A stretch of 64,000 nucleotides of DNA from Tetranychus cinnabarinus (lineage: Eukaryota; Arthropoda; Arachnida; Trombidiformes; Tetranychidae), in contig WHVY01000007.1 in NCBI GenBank assembly GCA_022266195.1, positions 1,364,001 to 1,428,000 of the forward strand. Reading direction: 5' to 3'. Under the pieces are notes generated by a model. It was not told where the DNA came from and ran no database searches. It was given only the letters and a program-made list of their open reading frames with translations. Shown one piece after another: positions 14,112 through 26,273 of this stretch. How positions within the stretch are numbered: the first letter of the stretch is position 1; the number at the start of each line of letters is the position of its first letter. The position numbers were made by a program, and so were the translations under genes.

Positions 14112-16633
14112 TTTGATTAATTCATCTAATTTATATTATTTCTAGTTTATAATATAATTATTGTAATATTTAACAACAAACACGAAATTGATATCTTGTC
14201 AATTAATCAATTACCAAGGGATGCCAAGCTTTAAATGTACCTTTATCTAAAATCTATCTGGTTGATTGGATGGTTTGAATGGAGGAATCTTAGTAGCCAA
14301 TCATTTATCAATCCTGATCATCTAAATAACAATCGAAACAATGAAAATTATTAGGAATGCGAATAATTTCAATTCATAAATTAGAGCTAATGGCTAAATC
14401 GTTTATATTGTCAATTTTCATCCTCGTTTCTTGCCAATAAGATTGCTGCCGATCATCTGGACGTCTTAATTTCTTCTTCAAATAATTTCTTCAAATTTTC
14501 GTCCCTTTCAACATCTTCAACTGATAGATTGATAAGTTGAACGTCCATCTGCACAACGGGTGATAAATATATTTATAATCATCATTTTTTTTGTAATAAA
14601 CCACAAAATCGAAGAGTCAACTTGGTCTTTACGACTTATGCCGCTTCAAATAATCACTCACAAGGCGTCATCGTCCTCATCTTCATCAACATTTTATCCA
14701 AAAATGTTAACTTCACCTTCTTGCCAACCTTTAATCTCTAATGAGACTTTTGAAACTTCGACTTTTCGCAGTTTATCCCATGATGTGCCAAGAGAGTATC
14801 AAACAATCTTGCCTTTTAATCACACTCAAACTTTTCAACTTTCTCATGCAATTGAATCATCATGCAATAACTCATATCATAATGAAGCGTCGTACAATCA
14901 ACGTTCAATATTTCAATACTCTATTGTAATCATCAACTCATTACACTATTCCAGCAAAGCTCAATTGCCTAATTTACCATTAAATTAGCATACAAGGATC
15001 AATTTCTTCCAGACCTGTTCATCTTACTGATCATCAACTTCCATTGAATTTCTTTCACTCTTGAAATGAGTGACTCGCCACTCTCATTTTGTCAACAATT
15101 TTTAAACACATCATCACCAAATGCTGCCACAATAAATTTTATTAAATAGGTGAATTGACAACAATATGTGGTGGTAGCGAGAGATAAAAGCAAGAAAGAA
15201 AACTCGATTACCCAAAACTCATATCTAGTCCATTAATAGATATTTAATAATTATGAAAGCAAAGGAAAACGAATGCTTACAGTTTTGGTGAAAGACAACA
15301 ACAGGAGCATCAACAATAATTGATAAACGCACATAAATCACCATTGACTAGCCAATTTAACCCATTTTTATAAATTAATTTGATCTTGTATGTGTAGATC
15401 ATAAATTGTTTTGCTCATCTTATTTTCTCATCAGCAGCTTGAAACATCTTGTCTTCCATCTCATCTGTTTAACCTTCTTCTTCCATCATCATCTCTTCAT
15501 TTTAAGTGAAATCAATTGTTTATTATAATAGTTTCGCTATCATCTTCATCTTCATCTATCTCTTTTCCCTTTTCTTTATATGAAACAAAAAAAATCACTT
15601 TCTCCTGTCATCATCTGTCATCATTTTTATCCTCACCATTATAAAAGCCCAAAATAAACGTTATTTTGTTATTTTTCAATTCAATTAACCTTAGTAGTTA
15701 CTGAATTACCTTTAATTTCAACTTTCATTCCTTTCTCGGTTCCTCTTGATCAAAATGATGATTACCTTTTACTAATTTTAATGACGGTAAAACATTACAA
15801 AAGGTAAATTAAAACGGAAAATAGTTACAAAGTTTTAAAGTGAAATCCTTTGAAATTGTCCATTAATAATTAATTCAATGAAATCTAATTGTTTCATGGT
15901 TAAGATAAATGTTTGTTACAAGATTTTGTAAAATGTAGTAAAAATGGTAAAAAAAAGGTAAAAAAGACTCAACTGATACTAATAGTTGCCGTTGGCTTTT
16001 AAAAATCATTTTAAACTTTCAATTATTTTATCCCATTTTAAAAAAACAAATCAATTATTAATGTTCAAAGAATGCTGTTTAACTTGTATGTTTAACGTGT
16101 TAAGCCTTGAATTTGTCCAAAGATTAATTAATTAATCTCTTATGGCTGAGTAACAACAGTAGCAACCAGAAACTGTCAATTGATTGACAACTCTTTGATT
16201 ACTTACCAGTTTTAATGTAATAACAATTAACAGCGAGTCTTTCGTTGATTTTCAATTAATCAAAAGCAATTATTCTGATATCAAGTTAACCTTTTATGCT
16301 TGCTTTATGAAAATCTTTTAGTTAATTCTGTTAGCAATTTTCTTCGTTTCTGATTCATATCATCATTATTATCTGTTGTTGCTTTCATGAAAGTTACATT
16401 ATTATCAGGTCAACACAATAATGACATTATAACACTTATAAAGCTTTTCAGGAGGTCAGTTTTTCCCAATAGCATTGCCAATCGCTCAAAATTTATGTTT
16501 GTCCATTTAAAGCTTCTTCTGGATAAACCTTAAGGCAGCTAATGGTTTCTCACTCATCAGTAACAATTAAAAATTGTAAAGTAAAGTCCAAGTGATCAGG
16601 AAATAAGTTGAGACAAAATTGAGCCTCGTTCGG
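14112..16633. other. Intergenic stretch with no supportable gene
   Basis: It is AT-rich. The first few hundred bases are probably the 3' UTR of the deacetylase gene. An open frame at 14560-14988 has Ser-rich low-complexity composition and no recognisable domain, and I do not call it a gene. Confidence 0.6.
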
Positions 16634-17160
16634 ATGAAATTGACTTTATCTTTTGGTTCCTTCCTTCTTGTCTTCAACATTTGCCATGGTTGGAGTAATA
16701 AATGACTCTGAGTTGTAAATTATCCAAAATATTAATATTCCAACATTATTAAATAACTGCCATTGGATTACAGAATCCAAATTTATTCGTTATATGTCTT
16801 GCAATCCCTCCTCTGCCGTTAGCTAAATTTAATTGAATTATCAATTGATTGGAAAAGATTAAGTTGACAAAATCTAACCAAATTAAGACTTTGAATGATT
16901 TATTGTCTGCTTTAATGAACACATTTATCAACTCCTTCGATGTTGGTTTATCTTTTATTTTTGATTTTGCTTTAATTCTTGGCTTGAACATTTATAAATT
17001 ATTCGACCTGAACTAATCAATATTTGATTGAGATTTGATTACTCAAAATGTTATTACCAAATTGGGAGTTTAAATTTGTCGATCTCGACAAAATAATTCT
17101 TGTGTAAAACAACCTTATTTTTCTTAAAGCATGTAAAGTTTAATCAGCTGAGATTTAAAG
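16634..17160. other. Intergenic stretch with a signal-peptide-like mini-ORF
   Basis: At 16634 on the plus strand a 23-codon frame begins MKLTLSFGSFLLVFNICHG, which looks like a secretion signal. A plausible donor (GGA/GTAATA) follows, but no downstream exon joins in frame to give a convincing protein. A minus-strand frame at 16749-16991 lacks similarity to anything I know. I leave both uncalled. Confidence 0.3.
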
Positions 17161-19383
17161 TTAATTGAAGATGTTGGGTATTTCACCTGTTGATATCAAA
17201 TCTATCACTTTCTCTGGGTCATAATTATTGGAAGATAATAGATTTACAACAACATCATCACTTATTTGGGGGAAAAAGTCTTTGATTTGAGAGACCAGAG
17301 ATGATAATAAATTGCCATCTATAGTGTTGGAATATTTATTTTGGATTCCATTTTTGGAAGGTCCTTCGGTATACTTTAATTTTGCCAGCAAATTTGGAGC
17401 AAATCCATCTAAAACAATAAGAATTGAGATCAGAAATTGTCACAAATTGAATGACAGACGTAAATGAAGACAGGGTCGATTTCAAGACATACCTGATGGA
17501 TTACTGTTTTCCTTTTCAGATGATTTCTTTGAGCTTCCCTGATTACTAGCAATAACATTGAACAGATAATCGATACGACTTGGGTCCACTGAGCGGAAGC
17601 CGGTCAATTCTGATTTCTCCATAAGAAGACAGATATCCGAATCGAAAGAATATTTAGAAAAATAATCCTTTGAAAAGCTAAGGAATGAAAAGAAATAGAG
17701 AAATGTAAGATAAGTTGTGAATATAAAGAGCAAAATAATTACCATGGACTTGAGGAGGCGATTGAGATCATATCTAAATACTCATCAATAATAACAGTTT
17801 TTTCGTCCATAGAAACACTGAAAGAAAAAAATTAAATTAATAAAATATTTGGGTTATAATCAAATTTAGTTACTCTTACTTGTTGTTCAATAAATTATCA
17901 AGGGAAGCGTATTTAATTATATTACGAAAGGCATTGATAAGGCAGCAACGAGAGATTGTAAGAAAGCGAATAATTGTCTCAGAAGCTCTGAAAAGGAAAA
18001 AAATTGAGAATATTAAAATAATCTTGAAATAAATGAGAATATTGATAATACTTTTTAGCTCTTGCATCTTTAGCGAATCTGGAGGTGAGTTCATCTTTTA
18101 ATTTTGGAAAAAGAGTTTCGTAAAATTCGACCAGATTTGTATCGAAACGTTGTGATCGGTATGATTTAGCAGCAGTTGGCGATAAAGAGATAAGAAATGA
18201 TATTGGTACAATGGTTCCTACAATATGTTCAATTATTCCGACGATATGACTCCAAGTTAATGTTGAAATAACATGAGTTTGTTGAGAGTTTAGAATAATC
18301 CTATCATTGTCTGTATTGAGGCCTAATTCGTTGACAATCTTGTTTAATTTATCTTTTCCAGCGATAATTGATGATTCCAGATGCTCCTTGAAATAAGTAT
18401 TAGAATTCAAAACAGTTTCAACCATTAGGGTAAGTTTTTGATTTGTTTCAGGATAAATATTTCCATATACAGCGCACAGGTCCATAAGCAAGGAAATGTC
18501 GAAAATCTTCTTTTCAAATAAAACTTTACCAAAATAATCTGTCGAAATACAATTTTTCTGAAAGAAGAGTAAGAAAATCAATAATTTTTGGTCATTTTAT
18601 CCAATGAAATATGAGACTTACCGGGTCTTCACTGGGTGTTGATAATCTACAATAGACTTTAAAAACCAATTTATGGATTGAATTAGCAACAAGAGTTATT
18701 CTTTCATCTAAAGTAACTGGTCCCAGATAAAAACGTGGAGTGTTATTGATATAAGAACGTAAGCCCATGTTTACAGTTGAGTCAAAAATCACTGTTGACC
18801 AAAATCTTTGGATTTAGGTGGTTTTAGAGAAAAAAAAACAAATCAAATTAGCTTTTAAGGTTACATATGATGTATATGGCCAGCAATTACCTATGATGTG
18901 GTAGCCTCAACAGGATATGAAGGTTGTACTCAAAATCGTTGATTCTTTTTATAATGTCATCAATGGGCTTTCTAAGTTGATAATCCGGACTTTGAAGTGT
19001 TGGTAATTGAAGAAACATGAAATTTTCAATAGGATGAACGAAAGATTGGTGCTGAAAGAAATGAAATAAAATTAATAAGTTGCAAAAATAAATCTACGTT
19101 AATGTACATACCAGGGCCGGTAAATGCTTTTTATTGCTGCCATCATCGAAAACGCTGATTGTTTTCTGGTCCACAGGCTTGTTAGATGATCTCTAGAAAT
19201 ATGAACATATTGAGCAAGAAAATGTTGGTCAATTTTTAGGCAAAAACAAATCAAGCTCAAATTAGTCTGACAGATTAATAAGAGAGAATGCTTTACCTGA
19301 TTATCTCTTTCAGAACCTCTCATCATGGGAACTTTAGGCCTGACCGCAGGCTCAGACTGTCTATTATTACGATGACCTTCCAT
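17161..19383 (-). CDS. ASCC2: Activating signal cointegrator 1 complex subunit 2 (nine exons)
   Basis: Minus-strand exons: 19383-19297, 19192-19112, 19051-18891, 18805-18622, 18557-18052, 17987-17880, 17817-17743, 17677-17493, 17408-17161. All junctions are GT..AG and keep frame, giving 544 aa. Signature blocks match animal ASCC2: LLRLPHHRFWSTVIFD across exons 3-4, STDYFGKVLFEKKIFDI in exon 5, and a CUE domain near residues 498-535 (SLVSQIKDFFPQISDDVVV, YDPEKVIDLI). ASCC2 binds K63-linked ubiquitin through CUE. With the helicase ASCC3 it acts in alkylation repair and in splitting collided ribosomes. The protein stops soon after the CUE domain, so the roughly 200-residue tail of vertebrate ASCC2 is missing. 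The ATG at 19383 gives a short polar N-terminus; an upstream in-frame ATG at 19428 exists but is less likely. Confidence 0.9.
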
Positions 19384-20159
19384 TGGTGATGACTTAGAAT
19401 ACAAGTTATTGAATACAAAAAACACCAAAATAAAAATTAAAAAATCAAGAAAAGTAGCTTAATTCATTTGCAACGTCAATGGGAAAAACAAGCAAGTTTA
19501 CACTAAACAGCTGATTTTTTCTTCATGTCTTTCAATGTTGTCAAGTGTTTAATGCCGTAAACCCCGATTGATAACATTTAATATTTTAATGATTCATTCC
19601 AGTTAGTCTTTTAACTGTTGAAAAATCAGCAATTTAAAGAAATTGCTGCTTAAATATATTCAACAATATGGTATAAAGAGACCTGCCAGTAATTTAGACT
19701 AAATTTTGTTACAGCCTCTTCGGTATGGCTACTTTTCTTTCAAAGAAATTCTTTGTTTACATTTGTATAGTACAATTTAAAGTATAGTTTGGTACAGTTG
19801 TTAATTGTCTAATTAAATTAATTTTTTCTCACTGGATTTCAACTCTAATCTAAATTTTCGACAAGTGACATGGAGTAAAACCTGTTTCAATTGCTGTCAA
19901 TCATTTAAAATGATACTTCATTGGATCATTGTGTCAAATTTCTCTTTGGTCAGGTAATTATCATTAAATGCTTTATTTAGCCTTTAAATTATTTCCTCTT
20001 TTGCTTTATCAATTTTCTTTTTCGACAGTAATCAATTACTAAGTGCCATGGAAAGGATTCCCTCATATTTGATCAAACTGATGCTGCCTGGCTAAAGTGG
20101 AGATTGACTCCGTGATCCTACAATCTATAGAGAAAAACAATGATTCCTGAAAGTTCAAG
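19384..20159. other. Intergenic stretch, nothing recognised
   Basis: AT-rich sequence between the divergent ASCC2 start and the epimerase pseudogene. No ORF, RNA gene or clear repeat is seen. Confidence 0.6.
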
Positions 20160-21547
20160 ATGAGATTGAGAATTTGTCGTTCTCGTATCTATCTCATCTT
20201 GACATTAGGATTACTCTCCATTGGCTGGAATTTGTTCAACTTGATAAATTTAAAGCACTAACTTTGGTTGAAGGTGACGATCTTGAACGAGAGGTACAAA
20301 TTTAAAAGTAACCTGTCACCTACAGCTGCTGCACCAATACTATTAGAAAAATTGAAAACGATTCCTTCAGATGTTTTGGTTTCAAAAAATTGACTGCTTG
20401 ATCAACAATGAATATTCCATGAGCTGTTTCAAAACTAGCGATGACATGGTCTACATGCCTTTTAATTTCATTAGACGTTACTTCGATATTTATGGGAAGT
20501 TTATTAAAACCTCAAGCAAACAAGAAGTTTGTGATTGGGGATGCAGTTATTCTAAATTTTATTATCCGAAGGAAGCATATGATTACAAAAGCACCTATCT
20601 CTGGTTTGACAATTACCATGTAGAAATACGAGATAGAATTAATTTAATATCTGGCCTCGAATTCCATGGAAGATTAGGAGTCGACCTACAAAAAGCTTGT
20701 ACTATTTTGGATAAAAACTTACCCATCAAAATAAAAAATTTACACTTGTCCAGGATACTTTTTAAAGGAAAACCTCTAATCGACGACGTTATGCTATCTT
20801 CTAGGGGCCATGAATCTCACCTTTTCTCCGCTGCTCGTTGGTTACTTGAAAATCAAGATGATTTAGGTGGTTGGCCAATTAAAACTACTCGAAAGCTTTC
20901 TAATCTGTATTCCAATCTTAATATTGAAACCGTGCTGGTATTCAGCAATGGATCAGGGACAAGCAATCTCTTTGTTAACATGAATTTACCATTATGCTGG
21001 GGATGAAATTTACCTGAAGGCAGCTACTCGTGTTCTTTGTTTCTTCAATATGAGCTCAGGAAAGGAGGATTCCGGACAAGTATCTTTGGTAATTTTGATT
21101 ATTTTACCTATTTATATTTATATTAGCTCAAAGAATAGTTTTTTTTATATTTTAAAAATTCATTCTGTTTATTAACATATAATTTTGTTCTGGATTTTCT
21201 AGGTTTGAAGAGTATCCCACAATTCCTAGCAGTTTTGTTTTGAACGGAGCTCTTTGGTCGGTTCGTACGATTTAAAGATAAGCTGTGCTAAACAATTTGA
21301 AACGATCGAAGAATATTTCAAAAAAGGTCTTGAATCTTCAAAACACTTGCTACTTCTTTATGACACTGGATCTGGGACACTCTATGATTTACAGAATTTT
21401 TCATTGAAGACTGAACCGAAAATTGCTCGTTGGGATTATCATACAACTCATATCAATCAATTTTTCTACCTTAATACACTTCTCAAGGACCAACAGTATC
21501 AAAAAGATGGATTTAAAAGGAAAAAGAGCTGCTCACAATTAAAATGA
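20160..21547 (+). pseudogene. GLCE: Broken D-glucuronyl C5-epimerase (heparan sulfate epimerase) copy
   Basis: Pieces of the whole protein are recognisable in order. A type II signal-anchor start lies at 20160 (MRLRICRSRIYLILTLGLLS) and its frame stops at 20259-20261. Next come the N-terminal block IDCLINNEYSM.., YFDIYGKF and VEIRDRINLISG, then the C-terminal block WLLENQDDLGGWPIKTTRKL, and from 21200 EEYPTIPSSFVLNG, LYDTGSGTLYDL and ARWDYHTTHINQ. Damage: about 140 residues are missing in the middle (after RDRINLISG), there is one extra base near 20926-20930, a TGA at 20981-20983 inside LLT-IYHYAGDEIYL, an intron-like or inserted stretch near 21090-21200, and one missing base near 21260. The functional enzyme turns glucuronic into iduronic acid in heparan sulfate in the Golgi. 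A working copy would have to lie elsewhere. Confidence 0.85.
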
Positions 21548-22558
21548 AGACATTTAAAACTCTAAAACAATTATTTTGAATGAATTAATACTCACGAAAC
21601 TGTAGTTAATGTATTTGCAAATGTACATGTATTTAATTTTCTTAATGTTCATATTTAGATATAAGCCTTTCAATATTTACTGTTGTGTATTTAGTTTCAT
21701 CAAGCCATTCAATTGTGTAAACCAAATATCAAGGTCAGGTCAAGTAGTAGACAAATATTGATTAATAATTTTAATCAGCTAAATAATAGCAGTTAGTTGG
21801 ACGTTAGTATTTCTTCAAGTCTTGACAATAAATAGCCTTATTTACAGAACATGAGAGATTTTTATCCATTTTTCTGAAAAAACACACAGAAAAACATAAT
21901 TTTTGCCAAAAATGCCTGATTTTTGTTCAACTTAACCTGACAATTAAACAGGGTGTTGAATATTGACACAGAAATGATGACATTGTCGCGTATGTTTTAG
22001 TTTACTCTTTGTCCTTTTCCTTTTATTTACTGTTGCCAGCTGATCCAGTAACACTTGGTTACTATGTAGTGGCTCATTCAAGCCTACCCATTCATCCTGG
22101 TTTTTTGTCATCAACTTGCTTTTATATTTGTGATTAATCTGAATAATTTAGATTAATAATACACTAAATTATTTGTCAATTGAAATATGATCAAGTTATT
22201 CGCATAATAAGTATCGACTAATCCGTCTTCAATTTTCACAATATCCTCTATTTTGACTGGGTAAGTAACTTCTTATTCTTCCCTTCAGATATTACATGTA
22301 TCATGGACTTTATTTTCATAATTTTGTACATTTGACTGATTTTATAGTTTACTAATTCAAATCCTTGATTAATTACCATTTTGATTTTAACTGGTTTCTT
22401 CCTTGTTTAGGCATTTGCTGTTGAAAAGGGATTTTTTATGGTTGGCTTATGCGTTAAGCTAATTACAACTTGTGAATTCATTTTTATGACTACCTCAGCT
22501 TCTGTCTACTCATTACCGTTCCATAATCTAGAATTAAATTCAGCTTTGTTAAATAATT
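21548..22558. other. Intergenic stretch, nothing recognised
   Basis: AT-rich spacer between the epimerase pseudogene and GET1. It probably includes the GET1 promoter and 5' UTR. No other feature is supported. Confidence 0.6.
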
Positions 22559-23353
22559 ATGGCATCATCAGATACTAATCTTGAAACCAATCACAACGTG
22601 TTTTGGTTTGTTACTTTTTGGGGGATCTTTACCACGCTTATGCCAAATTTTGTAAAATTGGTAGGTCATTTCAACTCCTCACTATTTCGATGGTTGTGTT
22701 ATTAATTATAACGTTTTCTCTCATCTGTTTAGGTCATGTGGATCTTCTTTAGAGACTCTTTGATGGAGAAAAATTTAAGGAAACAAGTAACTGATTTGAA
22801 AACTGAACTGGGTACAATAAATATGACTCAAGAATTTGTAAAATATGCCAAAATTCAACGTAAAATAAATAAAATGACCGAGGAGCTCAAAAGCAGAGGT
22901 AAGTTTTACCAGTTATAGCATTAATTGATACAAGCTGTATGATTAAAATTCACCGTTACAAGATTTAAGTACATCAAATTAATATATTGTTCTTTTTATG
23001 CAGCAAATACGAAAACAATGCTCAAACTCAAGGTACAAGTTATTGTCTATGGTGTTTGCTATGTGGCCATGGTTAGTAAAACTAAAAAATCTTTACAAAT
23101 TGATTCGTCATATTGATCAATATATCTCATTATTTTTATACTCATTCTTTCCATCCAGGGCTTGATTACTACGTACTTAATCTGGTCGTATCGATATACT
23201 CCATTAGCAAAAATCGATTCCAATCTTATGTTTCCTATCGGAGCAATCCTTTCTTTTCCTACGGGTGTTGAAGGGGCAATTGGTATTACATGTTGGTTTT
23301 CCATGGTGACTTATTCTAGTCGCAAGGTAAAGCGAATGGTTACAACGTCATAA
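22559..23353 (+). CDS. GET1: Guided entry of tail-anchored proteins factor 1 (WRB), four exons
   Basis: Exons 22559-22660, 22733-22898, 23004-23071 and 23159-23353, all GT..AG and in frame, give 176 aa (vertebrate WRB is about the same size). There is an N-terminal membrane helix (VFWFVTFWGIFTTLMP). A coiled coil follows with the CHD5/GET1 signature (LRKQVTDLKTELGTINMTQE, FVKYAKIQRKINKMTEEL), then two more membrane segments. The protein is half of the ER receptor that releases tail-anchored proteins from the GET3/TRC40 ATPase; its partner is CAMLG/GET2. The start is the only ATG that gives the first helix. UBL4A, which acts upstream in the same pathway, is encoded at 45.6 kb. Confidence 0.9.
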
Positions 23354-23537
23354 AACAATGGTTACTTTGGAAATTAGCTCCTTGAGTTCAATTCTGGTGG
23401 ATTCATTTGCAGCTCAATAGGATCCATTTGATCAATATTTTTATCTCGCCATGGCAATTTTTTTACATAAAAGGCTTGTTTTTGTACAGACCCATACGAC
23501 TAGCTCAAATAAAATGGATAAAATTCATAAATTTTAA

Positions 23538-25513
23538 TCATTGTTCAGGCTCATTAACATGATTATCAGTTTCTGTTTCCTTGGGATCATCTAAACGTTC
23601 AATTATTGTTGTCAATTTATGATGCTCTTTTTCTACAATAGATTCTTCGATTGCAGACTGGTCTGGATCAACTGACGTAAGTTCCTGTTCCTGTTAAAAT
23701 TCAAGTAAAACATCAAAAATTAACATTGAACAAATTTTATATTCAACTTTGGGAGCGGAAAGTTTAGACTGTCAACTTTATAATTTTTTTGCTTTTTCAT
23801 TTGCTTTTACACACTTACCATTTCGCTTGAATCCATTGGTTCAGGAGCTTCAGGAACTTCAGGAGTTTCAGAAACTTCAGGAACTTCAGGAGCTCCAGGA
23901 GCTTCGGGAACTTCAGGAACATTTTCACCCATCTCTTGAGTTACATCTTGATTAAGAGTCTCTTCTTCGGGAAGAAAAGAGCCTGTGAAATGATCGATTT
24001 CATCTTCAAGTATCAAATCTTCTCTCTTGGGATTTCTTTGCAAAGCCTTACGACTTTCTGCATAAAATGTATTTGGATGAGTAATACCTTCATCAGAAAT
24101 TTGATGGCTAGGGTGCCTAACTGTAAAGTATATACCACACGCTTTAGAGTAGTTTTTCTCCTCCACAAGACTCTCAATGTTTTGTAGTACCTCATCCCCA
24201 ACACCTTTGCGAACTAAAAATTTTTTAAGATTGGTCCAGTCGAAATGTTTAAAAGGGCAGCCATGAGCATCACCTACTCCAGGAGTACTATTAATTATTT
24301 TTTCACATCCATAAGGGCTGAAATCGACTTTTTTTCCTTCTTTACCATAATTGTAGCGTATTCCATATCTGTATTCTTTATCAAACTTTTCTGGGGCCAA
24401 CTTTTGGATGAATTCATCTCGGAAAAATTTAACAGCGTCTTCAAGAGATAATCCAATTCCCTTTAAAAACAGTCCATAATGCAGACGACCACCATATTTT
24501 ATGTGATGATTTTTACGTAAATTGAGATGAATACTTTCCATGCAGGGAGGAAAATGTTCAAGCGCTAAGTTATCAATCATATCAGGAGTGACTACTTCTT
24601 TCAGTTTACCTGATGCATCAGCTTTCAATTTTCTAGCGGAAGCTATTTTTTTCAAGTAAATATTGTTAATGATAGGTAGCAGGCGATGTTCTTCATCAGA
24701 CCTACGCATATTAAGTCGCGATAAAGCAGTGTTCAGTTCTTGTCTGAACTTGGTACAAATCAAAGAAATCATGTCATGAGTTGAAACATAGGCATAACCA
24801 TCTTGAAGGTAAGCTTTCCGCATTCGTACGACATCCAAAGCATCTTCAAACAGAATTCGATAAAATGGAGATTTATCATCGTTGGTTACAAAAAGGTTGT
24901 TAAAGGATGCTTTTCTTCTAAGATCACGATCATAATCCGAATTACCAAGATGTATGGGCTCATAATTCAAGTTATTTTTTAAAATCATTTGGGCAACAAC
25001 AGATGAATCATTTTTTTGACCACTTAACGCGTTTGTGGCTGCTTTACCAACAGTTTCTTCTAGCAGCCTGTACCGAAGAAGCTCAGTTTCTCTGTTTACG
25101 AACCAAGTCTTTTTTTCTTGTGGATGACAAAAGTAAAGTCTCAAGAGGAAATGGGATATTTGATCACGACGACGAGCATCTTTCTTCAAAGTATTATGAG
25201 CACCCAAGGTTCTCGCATGTAAAGTAGTGATAAAGTTGTCACCAAATTTAGATTCAATTTGTTTAAGGCGTTCTCTTATTGTACCAAGATGGTCAGCTAA
25301 ATTTTTTGACTGTCCAATTTCACTTATTTTTAGCTCTTCGAACACTTCTAGAATAGATAATCGTTCATTTACCATGTCATCAACTTCAATAAGATCAATT
25401 TTTCCAGTTGGTGGGAAGCTATAAAAAGGCAGATCATCACTAAAATCTTCATGAGCCACATTAACATGTCCACTGTCAAGTTTACTTCTTTTGGGTGTTG
25501 AGCCGAATTCCAT
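23538..25513 (-). CDS. PRIM2: DNA primase large subunit (two exons)
   Basis: Exon 1 is 25513-23819 (565 codons) and exon 2 is 23690-23538 (50 aa); the donor is ATG/GTAAGTGT. The primase regulatory subunit of polymerase alpha-primase makes RNA primers with PRIM1 for DNA replication. The four Fe-S cluster cysteines are at residues 324, 403, 419 and 459; their spacing (79, 16, 40) nearly matches human PRIM2. The surrounding blocks FPPCMESIHLNLR, YGCEKI.., HGCPFKHFDW and ACGIYF are typical. The last ~110 residues are a non-conserved acidic tail with Pro-Glu-Val/Ala repeats (bases 23840-23925). That makes the protein 615 aa against about 509 in human. A 285-bp stretch of exon 1 (24964-25248) is copied at 27565-27850. 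Confidence 0.93.
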
Positions 25514-26273
25514 GATGATCTAAAACTATTTATTAACTGAATAAAACTTATTCAAAAAATTATAAAACAGTTGAAATGAGGAAAATTAAAACTCAACAAA
25601 ATAATAACAACTTGATACTATGTCTGGAAAATTTATTGTTTAAAAGGCGCCTTCAATTGATTTTCCCGCTAAAAGAATCAAGGGACCAGCATTTAATTTC
25701 ACAAGTTCATCAACAAAACTTGTAAATGTAATTTCAAATGCAATACAACTTTTAATTTAATAATAATAGTTGTTAATCAACTAAGTAATAATTGACCCTA
25801 ACATAATGTTTAGATAAGCTGCTTTAATGCACCAGAGCTTTCAACCAGATTTTTGAAATGGCCGATTGGTTTACCCAAAAAAATAAGAAACATCTTAACT
25901 ATTAAATAACCCTGGTATACCCATTCAAAATGAATTAAAATCTCATCAAAGTAAATTACTTGACTAAATCAAATCATTTTTGAATAAAATTGAAGAGAGA
26001 CAAATGTAATACAATTGTCGATTTTACAATTAGTAGCTGGATAGATATTTACAACAATTAAGTAGGAGGTGAACAATCCTTAAGATTTTATTTCAACTCT
26101 TAAATGTTATATGCATTGTTGTCAATCTTAAAGCAATCAGGATTTTGATTGTTTATTAGTTTATTCTTTGCGATTTATATTTAACATTGTTCATCATCTC
26201 GATTACACCCGTTATTGATTTATCCATTAGTACCGTTTTTAACCGTGCGACAAATTTAACCAAAAAATAAAAG
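25514..26273. other. Divergent intergenic region PRIM2 / pseudokinase
   Basis: A spacer of 760 bp between two start codons facing away from each other. Besides the E2F-type site it holds AT-rich sequence with no recognisable gene. It may serve as a shared promoter region. Confidence 0.6.
25661..25669. promoter_or_regulatory. E2F-type site upstream of PRIM2
   Basis: TTTTCCCGC matches the E2F consensus TTTSSCGC exactly. It lies about 150 bp upstream of the PRIM2 start codon, with a second GC-rich motif (GGCGCC) at 25646-25651. PRIM2 is an S-phase gene and E2F control is well known for this class; binding here is inferred. Confidence 0.5.

Noticed and set aside
14560..14988. 142-codon plus-strand frame after the deacetylase gene
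   Set aside because: Low-complexity Ser run, AT-rich hydrophobic start, no domain; it lies where the deacetylase 3' UTR is expected.
16634..16991. Signal-peptide-like mini-ORF and nearby frames as a small secreted gene
   Set aside because: No downstream exon joins in frame to give more than about 37 residues; the other frames need unsupported acceptors.
20371..21006. 211-codon frame as an intact gene
   Set aside because: It is one surviving piece of the epimerase pseudogene; its last ~25 residues are out of frame with the family.
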